A program made the translations under genes and the position numbers. From Anaerolineales bacterium (GTDB lineage: Bacteria > Chloroflexota > Anaerolineae > Anaerolineales > Villigracilaceae), in contig JADZCC010000060.1 of NCBI GenBank assembly GCA_020851785.1, positions 1 through 64,000 of the forward strand: a stretch of 64,000 nt of DNA, in the 5' to 3' direction. Under the pieces are notes generated by a model. The model saw nothing but the letters and a program-made list of their open reading frames with translations, made no database searches and had not been told where the DNA came from. Shown here in pieces: positions 50,914 through 58,479 of the stretch; the first letter of the stretch is position 1; the number at the start of each line of letters is the position of its first letter.

Positions 50914-52302
50914 ATGTTAAAAATTTACAACACCCTCACCCGCAAAACCGAAGAATTCCAAACCCTTCAGCCGAAACTCGTCAAAATGTACGTTTGCGGC
51001 GTGACCGTGTACAACGACGCGCACGTTGGTCATGCCATGTCGGCCATCGTCTTCGACGTCATCCGCCGTTACTTAATCTATCGCGGCTACGCAGTCAAAT
51101 TCGTCATGAACTACACCGACGTGGACGATAAAATCATCAACCGCGCCAGACAACTCGGCGAAGAGCCGCTCCAACTTTCGCAACGATACATTGACGATTA
51201 TGCCAGCGACTTAAAGAACCTTAACGTCCTGCCTGCCACCGCCAACCCGCAAGTCAGCAAGACCATGCCGCTCATCATTCAATTCATCGAAGGCTTGATT
51301 CAAAAAGGCTATGCCTATGCCGCGCAAAATGGCGACGTCTATTTTCGCGTCTCCAAAGACGCAGATTACGGCAAACTCTCCAACCGCAAACTGGACGACA
51401 TGCAGGCAGGCGCGCGCATCGAAGTCGGCGAACAAAAAGAACACCCGATGGATTTCGCCTTGTGGAAAGCCGCCAAAGCGGGCGAAATTTCCTGGGAGAG
51501 TCCGTGGGGTCAGGGCCGCCCGGGCTGGCACATCGAATGCTCCGCCATGAACCTCGCCGAACTCGGCGAACAAATTGACATTCACGGCGGCGGCAATGAT
51601 TTAATCTTCCCGCATCACGAAAATGAAATTGCCCAAAGCGAAAGCTACACCGGCAAGGAATTTTCCCGCTACTGGATGCACAACGGCATGTTACAACTTG
51701 GCGGCGAAAAAATGTCCAAGTCGCTGGGCAACATCGTCAGCATCAAAGAATTTTTATCCAAGCGTTCCGCCGACGTAATGCGCATGCTCGTTTTGAATGG
51801 AACCTATCGCGCGCCGCTCCTGTTCAACGACGAAACGCTGGACGCGGCCGAGCGCAACGTCGAACGCCTCAAATCCGCGCTCAAGCCGGCTTCTGTTTCA
51901 GCGACTGGCTACCCCGCCGAAACCTTGCCCGCCGCCAGCGAATCCGCCAAAAAGAATTTCACCGAAGCCATGGACAACGACTTCAACACCGCCGGAGCAG
52001 TCGCCGCGTTGTTTGAACTCTCCAAAGCGATCAACACCGCCCGCGACAATGGCGCAACCAGCGAGCAACTTCAACCCGCCCAATCCGCTTTCAAAGAATT
52101 GGCCAACGCGCTCGGCTTAAAACTGGAAGAGAAACAAGGCTCCAGCGCACAAGACGCGGAAGTTAATGCCCTGATTGCAGAGCGTAACGAGGCCCGCAAA
52201 AACAAACAATGGAAGCGCTCGGACGAAATCCGCGACCAGTTGAAAGCGCTGGGCGTGACGCTTGAAGACAGCAAAGACGGCACAACCTGGAAGTGGAGTT
52301 AA
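50914..52302 (+). CDS. cysS: Cysteinyl-tRNA synthetase
   Basis: The 462-residue class I enzyme charges tRNA-Cys. It has the zinc Cys in [22 protein letters not shown] (HIGH motif), zinc ligands in WHIECSAM and [12 protein letters not shown], and [11 protein letters not shown] (KMSKS). The anticodon-binding helical domain is complete to a final WKWS. No ribosome site is visible; a TATAAT box at 50888 gives a leader of about 13 nt. The TAA stop lies at the start of an AT-rich inverted repeat (52301). Confidence 0.96.
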   Translation: MLKIYNTLTRKTEEFQTLQPKLVKMYVCGVTVYNDAHVGHAMSAIVFDVIRRYLIYRGYAVKFVMNYTDVDDKIINRARQLGEEPLQLSQRYIDDYASDLKNLNVLPATANPQVSKTMPLIIQFIEGLIQKGYAYAAQNGDVYFRVSKDADYGKLSNRKLDDMQAGARIEVGEQKEHPMDFALWKAAKAGEISWESPWGQGRPGWHIECSAMNLAELGEQIDIHGGGNDLIFPHHENEIAQSESYTGKEFSRYWMHNGMLQLGGEKMSKSLGNIVSIKEFLSKRSADVMRMLVLNGTYRAPLLFNDETLDAAERNVERLKSALKPASVSATGYPAETLPAASESAKKNFTEAMDNDFNTAGAVAALFELSKAINTARDNGATSEQLQPAQSAFKELANALGLKLEEKQGSSAQDAEVNALIAERNEARKNKQWKRSDEIRDQLKALGVTLEDSKDGTTWKWS

Positions 52303-52345
52303 TGGATAATTGACAATGGAGAATTGACCATGTTAATTATCCATT
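52301..52345. repeat. AT-rich inverted repeat, left side of the four-helix-bundle cassette
   Basis: AATGGATAATT (52301-52311) and AATTATCCATT (52335-52345) form perfect 11-bp arms. AATTATCCATTG recurs at 52731-52742 on the far side of the broken gene. Confidence 0.75.
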
Positions 52346-52689
52346 GTTCTTGCTCGCTTTGATAATACTTGTTAGTAGCTTTAATAATTCAACAACATCA
52401 TTATGAATTGATGTAAATTCTGTATCTTTTAGATAATTGGTTTTATATAATAATTCCAGCCAATATTCAGTTTCATTAGCTTCTTTCAAAGCAATTGCCA
52501 TCTTATGAATAAAATCTTTTTTGCTTTCTGCCTGTTCCGCTTCTCGCACTAATGCCCCAATCGCAGTACCAGACCGTAGCGCCTGCTTTGAAAGAATATA
52601 TTCCCTTTTTTCTTCGGTTAAAAATTATACAAGCCCACAATCCGAATCGCAAACGCAAAAGACTTGTCTTTAATCGGGTTACTTTTCAT
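52337..52689 (-). pseudogene. Frameshifted four-helix-bundle (23S rRNA intervening-sequence) protein gene
   Basis: A good GGAGGAGTG site precedes ATG at 52689, but the first frame stops after 23 codons (MKSNPIKDKSFAFAIRIVGL..., TAA at 52618-52620). One base less in a T-run there explains it: shifting by one frame continues as LTEEKREYILSKQALRSG and then the intact C-terminal part (52337-52549, REAEQAESKKDFIHKMAIAL). Joined, the protein is about 117 residues, the normal size for this S23 ribosomal/four-helix family, usually encoded in or near rRNA or mobile repeats. Sequencing error in the homopolymer is also possible. This gene and its repeats fill the gap 52303-52761. Confidence 0.82.
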
Positions 52690-52702
52690 CACTCCTCCAT
52701 TG

Positions 52703-52753
52703 GATTATCAATTACCCGTTATTCATTATTAATTATCCATTGCCAATTATAAT
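52703..52753. repeat. AT-rich repeat, right side of the four-helix-bundle cassette
   Basis: It holds AATTATCCATTG (52731-52742), identical to 52335-52346, and ends with the TATAAT (52748-52753) that likely serves rlmB. The sequence is low-complexity, rich in ATTA and TTAAT. Confidence 0.65.
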
Positions 52754-52761
52754 CAGGGGAT

Positions 52762-53487
52762 ATGAAAGAATTTATCTACTCCCGCAATGCAGTATACGAA
52801 ACCCTCATCGCCAAACGCAGACAAATTTTCTCCATCGAAATTGCCGAAGGCGCGCAGGAAAAAGGCAAGTTGAGCGAGATTCTCACGCTGGCGCAAAAGC
52901 AGAAGATTAAAGTCCAGCGCGCGCCGCGCGCCCGGCTGGATAAGATTCACCAAAACCATCAGGGGGTGATCGCCGAAGTAAGCTCATATCCCTACTCCGA
53001 CGTGGTTGAAATTCTGGAGCAGACGCAAGGTGAAGCGCCATTCATCTTAATTCTCGATTCTTTGCAAGACCCGCAAAACTTCGGCACGCTGATTCGCACA
53101 GCCGAAGCGGTGGGCGTTCATGGAATCATTATTCCGCTGGCTCGAAGCGTGGAGGTGACTCCGGCGGTGGTCAACGCTTCTTCCGGGGCGAGCGAACACA
53201 TGCGCATCGCGCAATCCAATCTGGCGCAGGCGATTGAGGCGCTTAAGTCAAACGACGTATGGGTCGTTGGATTGGATCAGGCTGGGGCGGAGTTGGAAGC
53301 GAATTCACGTCATCTCAAAGGCGCGTTGGGGTTGGTCGTCGGCTCAGAAGGCGAAGGCCTGCATGAACTCACCAAAAAAAAGTGCGACATTGTATTGAAG
53401 CTTCCAATGCGCGGAAAAATCGAATCGTTGAACGCGGCGGTGGCGGGTTCGGTGGCGTTGTATCTTGCTCACCTCGCCAGACGCTAA
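52762..53487 (+). CDS. 23S rRNA 2'-O-ribose methyltransferase, RlmB/TrmH family (SpoU)
   Basis: The 241-residue protein has an N-terminal L30e-like domain (1-75, FIYSRNAVYETLIAKRR) and a SpoU knot domain: LILDSLQDPQNFGTLIRTAEAVG (motif 1), GLVVGSEGEGLHELTKKKCD (motif 2) and LPMRGKIESLNAAVAGSVALY (motif 3). It resembles RlmB, which methylates G2251 of 23S rRNA. ATG 52762 sits 8 nt after TATAAT. The GH1 gene follows after 12 bp. Confidence 0.92.
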   Translation: MKEFIYSRNAVYETLIAKRRQIFSIEIAEGAQEKGKLSEILTLAQKQKIKVQRAPRARLDKIHQNHQGVIAEVSSYPYSDVVEILEQTQGEAPFILILDSLQDPQNFGTLIRTAEAVGVHGIIIPLARSVEVTPAVVNASSGASEHMRIAQSNLAQAIEALKSNDVWVVGLDQAGAELEANSRHLKGALGLVVGSEGEGLHELTKKKCDIVLKLPMRGKIESLNAAVAGSVALYLAHLARR

Positions 53488-53499
53488 GACGGAGACTGT

Positions 53500-54849
53500 A
53501 TGACGAACGGACAAGGGACGTATCATTTTCCAAAAGGTTTTTTATGGGGGACGGCCACGGCTTCGCATCAGGTGGAAGGCAATAACCTCAACAATAATTG
53601 GTCTGCATGGGAAGAAGCGGGGCGGACTGTGCATAAATCTGGTCTGGCGGCGGATTGGTGGGGCGGGCGCTGGCGCGAAGACTTTGACCGCGCGGCGGAA
53701 ACCGGACAAAACGCGCATCGTTTTTCCATCGAATGGAGTCGCGTTCAACCCACGCCCGATACCTGGGACGAAGACGCCTTGGAAAAATATCGGGCGATGT
53801 TGCGCGGTTTGCAAGAGCGCAAGATGACCGCGCTGGTGACGTTACATCACTTTACCGACCCATTGTGGATCACTGAAAAAGGTTCTCATGGCTCAGGACA
53901 AGGCTGGGAGAGTGACGAGATTGTTCCGGCGTTTGAAAAATACGTCCGCAAAGTTGTAGACGCGCTCAAAGAGTACGTCAATTTGTGGGTGACGATTAAC
54001 GAGCCCAACGTGTATGCGTTGAGCGGATATGTAGTGGGAGCCTTTCCGCCCGGCAAAAAAGATTTGAAGTTATCCATGAAAGTCATGGCCAATCTGCTTC
54101 GCGCCCACGCGGCGGCCTATCGCACCATCCATGAACTGCAACCGCTTGCGCGCGTGGGCTATGCCTTGCATTATCGCCCGATGGTTCCGCGCTTGAAGTG
54201 GTCGCCGTTGGATAGATTGATGCGTAACATTCGCTATAACGGAATCAACATGGCATTCCCTTCTGCGATTTCAACCGGCGTGATGAAATCTCCAGTGGGC
54301 AATCAAAGCATTCCCGAAGCCAAAGGCGCTCAGGATTATTTGGGGCTAAATTATTATTCGGTGGATACGGTTTGGTTTGACATCACGCGGCCGGGCGAAT
54401 TATTCTCGAATAGCGGTTATCCCAAAGGCGCGGATTTGAGCGATACCAACTTCCTGGCCAACATTCCCGAAGGGATTTTCGACTCAATCAAATGGATTGA
54501 GCGAACGTATCCCAACCTGCCGATTCTGATTACCGAAAACGGCGTGGAAGATTCGGACGATCATCTGCGTCCGCGTTATCTGGCGCAACATTTGCATCAG
54601 GTCTGGCGGGCGGTCAACTTCAACTGGCAGGTGAAGGGGTACTTTCACTGGTCGTTGGTGGATAACTTTGAATGGGAACGCGGCTGGACGCAACGCTTTG
54701 GCCTGTGGGGGCTGGATTTGGACACGCAGAAAAGAATCCGCCGCCCTTCGGTGGATTTATACGCCGAGATTTGCAAAGAAAACGGAATTTCAAGCGAGAT
54801 GATTCAGAAGTATTGCCCGGAAGTCTTTGAAAAGATTTTTCCGGGTTAA
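53500..54849 (+). CDS. GH1-family beta-glucosidase
   Basis: The 449-residue enzyme is a (beta/alpha)8 barrel that hydrolyses beta-glucosides. It has FPKGFLWGTATASHQVEG at the N-terminus, acid/base Glu in WVTINEPNVYAL (~166), nucleophile Glu in ILITENGVED (~345), and DYLGLNYYS. The active-site Trp residues near the C-terminus are present (GYFHWSLVDNFEWERGW). It has no signal peptide, so it acts in the cytoplasm. It is co-directional with rlmB, 12 bp on. Residues 200-240 (RPMVPRLKWSPLDRLMRN) look shorter than in classical GH1 proteins, so it is a compact form. Confidence 0.94.
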   Translation: MTNGQGTYHFPKGFLWGTATASHQVEGNNLNNNWSAWEEAGRTVHKSGLAADWWGGRWREDFDRAAETGQNAHRFSIEWSRVQPTPDTWDEDALEKYRAMLRGLQERKMTALVTLHHFTDPLWITEKGSHGSGQGWESDEIVPAFEKYVRKVVDALKEYVNLWVTINEPNVYALSGYVVGAFPPGKKDLKLSMKVMANLLRAHAAAYRTIHELQPLARVGYALHYRPMVPRLKWSPLDRLMRNIRYNGINMAFPSAISTGVMKSPVGNQSIPEAKGAQDYLGLNYYSVDTVWFDITRPGELFSNSGYPKGADLSDTNFLANIPEGIFDSIKWIERTYPNLPILITENGVEDSDDHLRPRYLAQHLHQVWRAVNFNWQVKGYFHWSLVDNFEWERGWTQRFGLWGLDLDTQKRIRRPSVDLYAEICKENGISSEMIQKYCPEVFEKIFPG

Positions 54850-54866
54850 AGAAACAAACGTAATTT

Positions 54867-55841
54867 ATGATAAAGCTCGGGTTAGCCAAAGCGCTTCATC
54901 GTTTACACTGGCCGATCATCCTCATCCTGACGTTAACATTTACTAAAATGTACCTGGCTGGGATGTATTGGGAGGAGCCTCGTTTAGCGTTTAGCCAAAT
55001 GCTGGCGGGAACCGCAGACAAACCCTTTGTTTACAGGGTTTTTGTCCCTCTGCTTGTAAAAATAGCGGTAGCCGTCTTTCCCCTGCCCTCCACCACTTAC
55101 GCGTCATTTCTCATTTACATTCTTCTGGTTGGATTTGTGATCTGCGTATATCATTTTTCAAAATTCTACTGGAAGGGTATTCTCATCCATGATTTTGTCG
55201 CCTACGCTTCAATCCTGTTCTTAATTCCATTCACACTCACCAATCGCCATATCTACGACTTCAGCGCCTTATTCTTATTCACTCTAGCGCTTTTATTAAT
55301 GGCGCAAAATAAATGGACGACTTATTTTTGCGCCTATATCTGCGCCTGTTTGAACAAAGAGACCGCGATCTTATTACCCCTTGTGTTTCTAATTCACTTC
55401 CGAAAACAGTTAAACGTCACAACTACGTGGAAGCTATTTGGATGGCAAATAGCAATCTACAGCGTCATTCGCTTTGCGATTATGCTAAACTTTAGAAGCA
55501 ATCCCGGCACAATTATCGAAAGCCATATCCTCGAACACTTCAGCTTTATTCAATCCGCGCCAGTCCTTGTGCTAGGTTACGTTGTTTATTTCATACTCAT
55601 AGCGTTTATGATTAAAAAGGATTTTCACGAAAAGCCCTCCTTTTTACGAGAAGCGTTCGCAACTCTTCTTCCAGTCATGTTTATCCTTTACCTGTTGGGC
55701 GGGAGTCCGTTTGAAATTCGCGTCTTTTATGAAGTTTATCCCGTCCTATTTTTATTAGCCATACCCACGTTTGGGAAAATGGCGGGGTTTAACTTTCGTA
55801 ATACAACCACAACTTTTAGCCAGCCCTCTCAGGCAAACTAG
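54867..55841 (+). CDS. Multipass membrane protein of unknown function
   Basis: The 324-residue protein has about nine membrane helices. It has a conserved-looking first loop (EEPRLAFSQMLAGTADKPFVYRVFVPLL) and NKETAILLPLVFLIHF in the middle. Short hydrophilic loops and a composition like the GT-C proteins of the window suggest a related polymer-synthesis or transport protein, but no motif settles it. No ribosome site is seen. The next gene has its own AAAGGAGA. Confidence 0.62.
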   Translation: MIKLGLAKALHRLHWPIILILTLTFTKMYLAGMYWEEPRLAFSQMLAGTADKPFVYRVFVPLLVKIAVAVFPLPSTTYASFLIYILLVGFVICVYHFSKFYWKGILIHDFVAYASILFLIPFTLTNRHIYDFSALFLFTLALLLMAQNKWTTYFCAYICACLNKETAILLPLVFLIHFRKQLNVTTTWKLFGWQIAIYSVIRFAIMLNFRSNPGTIIESHILEHFSFIQSAPVLVLGYVVYFILIAFMIKKDFHEKPSFLREAFATLLPVMFILYLLGGSPFEIRVFYEVYPVLFLLAIPTFGKMAGFNFRNTTTTFSQPSQAN

Positions 55842-55860
55842 CATGCACAAAGGAGACGCG

Positions 55861-56667
55861 ATGGATTTCCAAACTCAACTTGCGGGTATAAACAAATTCC
55901 TTACGTTGGCGTATGGCGACGAAACAACATTGAACGCCGCGCTCGCTGAACTCGGTTTTACGGAAGTTCAAGTCGCCAGCTTAAGCGAATCAGCCCTCGA
56001 AAACCTTGCGGCGCAATTTCTGGAAGTCATTCACAAACGCCTGACCAACGACGCGGGCAAGGACACCTACTATCAAATTTTGGCGCGCTATTATGGGCTG
56101 GATGGCGAGCCCGCCGAGGCGCTTTCCAGCCTAGCGCCCAAATATCAGTACAGTCCCGAGTTTCTGCGTCAGACCTTTGAAGAAATTGTCCAAAGGGTCA
56201 AAACCAAAACCTGGCAAACCGAATTAAAGAAAAGCCTGAAGCAAATTGCCGTTCAAAAATTAAATGAATTGAATCAAAAACCTGAGCGCGAAGCGATTGT
56301 TGAAAAGCTGATGCGCCTCGAAAACTTAAAAGGCGCGGCGGATGTGGCCCGCCTGGATTACGAAGCCAAACGCGCCGAACTGCTCAAGCTGATTCAACCT
56401 CAATTGGATGCGCTCGCTGTCGAATACCAGCCTCTGCTTGACTCAGCGGAAGAAAACATCGCCACGCTGGAAAATGAGATCAAAACCGAGGCGCTGGTAT
56501 ACGGCGAAAGCGTCACCGGCGGAGCGTATCGGGCCGTCTTCACCAGAGGGCGCGTCTCCTGGGATAATGAAGGCATCGAAAAATACGCCGTCACCCACCC
56601 CGAAGTCATGCAATTCCGCAAGCAGGGCCAACCGACGGTTTCCTTGCGGGTGGCGGAAAAGAAATAA
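55861..56667 (+). CDS. Uncharacterised protein with sigma-region-4-like segment
   Basis: The 268-residue protein has three visible parts. Residues 1-60 are plain helical. Residues ~60-115 (TYYQILARYYGLDGEPAEALSSLAPKY, YSPEFLRQTFEEIV) resemble the helix-turn-helix of sigma factor region 4. Residues ~115-210 are a coiled coil. The C-terminal ~50 (GGAYRAVFTRGRVSWDNEGIEKYAVTHPEVMQFRK) resemble a segment found in some phage and plasmid proteins. AAAGGAGACGCG precedes the ATG, which was preferred over an upstream in-frame start. A transcription role is a guess. Confidence 0.6.
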   Translation: MDFQTQLAGINKFLTLAYGDETTLNAALAELGFTEVQVASLSESALENLAAQFLEVIHKRLTNDAGKDTYYQILARYYGLDGEPAEALSSLAPKYQYSPEFLRQTFEEIVQRVKTKTWQTELKKSLKQIAVQKLNELNQKPEREAIVEKLMRLENLKGAADVARLDYEAKRAELLKLIQPQLDALAVEYQPLLDSAEENIATLENEIKTEALVYGESVTGGAYRAVFTRGRVSWDNEGIEKYAVTHPEVMQFRKQGQPTVSLRVAEKK

Positions 56668-56676
56668 GGCCACGCT

Positions 56677-57231
56677 ATGACGCAACCGCATCAGGAACAA
56701 CTCATCAAACTGTTTATTGAAAAATTTGGAAGCCTCTCCAAACAGGAAAAAAAGTTCTTTCATAAGTTACTCCAAAGAGAGGAAATTGCCAGCAACACCA
56801 ACCAGGAGTTTGACAATACGCTCACCTATGGCCAACGCGTAGCGGATAAAGTCGCCGCGTTTGGCGGCTCGTGGACGTTCATCATCCTCTTCACCTCCCT
56901 CTTGTTGCTCTGGATCATTACCAACACCTTCGTCCTTGCAAGATACAACGACGCATTTGACCCCTACCCATACATTTTATTAAACCTGATCCTCTCCATG
57001 CTGGCCGCGCTTCAGGCTCCTGTGATTATGATGTCGCAAAATCGTCAGGCGGCCAAAGACCGGCTGGATGCCGCGCACGATTATGAAGTGAATTTGAAAG
57101 CGGAACTGGAAATTGAGAAGCTCCATCACAAACTGGACGAACTGCGCGAAAAGCAATGGCTGGAGTTGGTAGAGATGCAACAAGAGCAGATTCGCCTGTT
57201 GACCAAACTGCTGGAAGATCAGACGCGGTGA
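56677..57231 (+). CDS. DUF1003 membrane protein
   Basis: The 184-residue protein has the DUF1003 signature: DKVAAFGGSWTFIILF, then FDPYPYILLNLILSMLAALQAPVIMMSQNRQAAKDR. Two membrane helices (~75-95 and ~105-125) are followed by a C-terminal coiled coil (130-180, KAELEIEKLHHKLDELREKQ). The family often sits beside CorA-type or stress genes, but its function is unknown. It begins 9 bp after the sigma-like gene, and the kinase gene overlaps its TGA. Confidence 0.88.
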   Translation: MTQPHQEQLIKLFIEKFGSLSKQEKKFFHKLLQREEIASNTNQEFDNTLTYGQRVADKVAAFGGSWTFIILFTSLLLLWIITNTFVLARYNDAFDPYPYILLNLILSMLAALQAPVIMMSQNRQAAKDRLDAAHDYEVNLKAELEIEKLHHKLDELREKQWLELVEMQQEQIRLLTKLLEDQTR

Positions 57232-58175
57232 ACTTGGAATGCAGAGGAAGCCCAGGGTTGGAAAGCTTTAAGTTATCCAAAGAGTTTATACAAACCATCC
57301 AGTCCACCTTCAAGGCAGATGGAGAACGGTTCATTCAAAGCCTTCCAGGTCTGATCGAAGACGCTTCAATGCGCTGGGACTTAACCAACATTCACTGCGT
57401 TCCAAGCCTATCGTTCAATTTTGTGGCGTTTGCCAGGCAGAAGGACAAAGATGTGATTCTCAAACTCGGCGTACCGCGCGCCGAGTTGACCAGTGAAATC
57501 GCAAGCTTGAAATTCTTCAATGGGAATGGAGCCTGCAAATTAATCGCTTCCGATGAAGAACAGGGAATGTTATTGTTGGAACGATTAAAACCCGGCAGAA
57601 TGCTTTCTGAACTAAAAGACGACGATCAAAGAACGCAAATCGCAATGGACGTACTGCAAGCCTTACGCGGCGTCGCCAAAAACGCTGATTTGCGCGCGCC
57701 AAATAAATTGATCAAATTATCCGATTGGTTTGATGGGTTAAAGAAGGCCAGACAGCGCTTCAATGGAGGGACGGGGATTTTCCCGAAACAACTTTTCGAG
57801 CGGGTTGAAGCTGGCTTGCCTGAATTATTCAAAGACAAAAACATCCTACTGCATGGCGACTTTCATCACGACAACATTTTGTCGTCGGAACGGGGCTGGT
57901 TAATCATTGATCCCAAAGGCGTGATCGGACCGGCTGGCTACGAAATTGGGCCGCTCCTGCTCAACCCAATGGCCCACTCCATGGATAGAGCCAGCTTCAA
58001 AGTCCGGGCCCGGCGGCGGATTAATCTCATCAAAGAAAGAACCGGCTGGGAAAGGGAGAAAATCCTCCAGTGGGCGCTGAGTCATGCCATCCTATCCGCC
58101 TGGTGGAGTTTTGAAGACGGTTTCCCAACTGATTTTCCATTGGCGGCCGCAAACCTATTTTTTGAACTTAAATAA
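57228..58175 (+). CDS. APH(6)-like aminoglycoside/hydroxyurea kinase
   Basis: The ~315-residue protein belongs to the APH(6)/hydroxyurea phosphotransferase family: LLHGDFHHDNIL (catalytic loop, Asp), then IIDPKGVIGPAGYEIGPLL (metal-binding DPKG). A C-terminal helical domain is complete. GTG at 57228 overlaps the DUF1003 stop (GTGA), and GGAAGATC lies upstream. Some members phosphorylate streptomycin; environmental members may use other substrates. Resistance cannot be asserted from sequence. Confidence 0.85.
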   Translation: MNLECRGSPGLESFKLSKEFIQTIQSTFKADGERFIQSLPGLIEDASMRWDLTNIHCVPSLSFNFVAFARQKDKDVILKLGVPRAELTSEIASLKFFNGNGACKLIASDEEQGMLLLERLKPGRMLSELKDDDQRTQIAMDVLQALRGVAKNADLRAPNKLIKLSDWFDGLKKARQRFNGGTGIFPKQLFERVEAGLPELFKDKNILLHGDFHHDNILSSERGWLIIDPKGVIGPAGYEIGPLLLNPMAHSMDRASFKVRARRRINLIKERTGWEREKILQWALSHAILSAWWSFEDGFPTDFPLAAANLFFELK

Positions 58176-58204
58176 AAAACGGACTCGTGAAGAGTCCGTT
58201 TTTT
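58174..58204. terminator. Bidirectional intrinsic terminator
   Basis: AAAAAACGGACT (58174-58185), 7-nt loop, AGTCCGTTTTTT (58193-58204). It serves the kinase gene and the convergent 49-codon gene. Confidence 0.93.
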
Positions 58205-58214
58205 GAAACTGTAT

Positions 58215-58364
58215 TTATAAACCAAGAATGCTCAAAACTGCATAAGCGAGAGCCAGCCACGGCGCGAGGATCGCCAGAACCGGGACAAAAGCTCCAAGCC
58301 CCACGCACAAAAAGAACAACCACATACACCAACCAGAAATCGTCTTCGGAAGCGTAATATTCAT
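58215..58364 (-). CDS. Small two-helix membrane protein
   Basis: The 49-residue protein (MNITLPKTISGWCMWLFFLC...) has two hydrophobic helices at ~10-28 and ~30-48. It has AAGGAGAG at a proper distance before the ATG at 58364, which was preferred over a longer in-frame extension. It is the only leftward gene in this area. It is too small for family recognition. Confidence 0.68.
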   Translation of the reverse strand: MNITLPKTISGWCMWLFFLCVGLGAFVPVLAILAPWLALAYAVLSILGL

Positions 58365-58464
58365 TTCAAACTCTCCTTGTAGTAAATAGTACCGGCGGAG
58401 CGCCAGTCCATTAATAGAAACACTCGCGCGCCGCCGAAAGTTACGCGGGAGCGAAATTTGAAAA

Positions 58465-58473
58465 TGGTACAAT
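58465..58473 (+). promoter_or_regulatory. Extended -10 promoter of the ABC exporter genes
   Basis: TG-G-TACAAT at 58465-58473. The ATG at 58480 is 6 nt on. It is probably leaderless, without a ribosome site. Confidence 0.6.
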
Positions 58474-58479
58474 TGTTCT

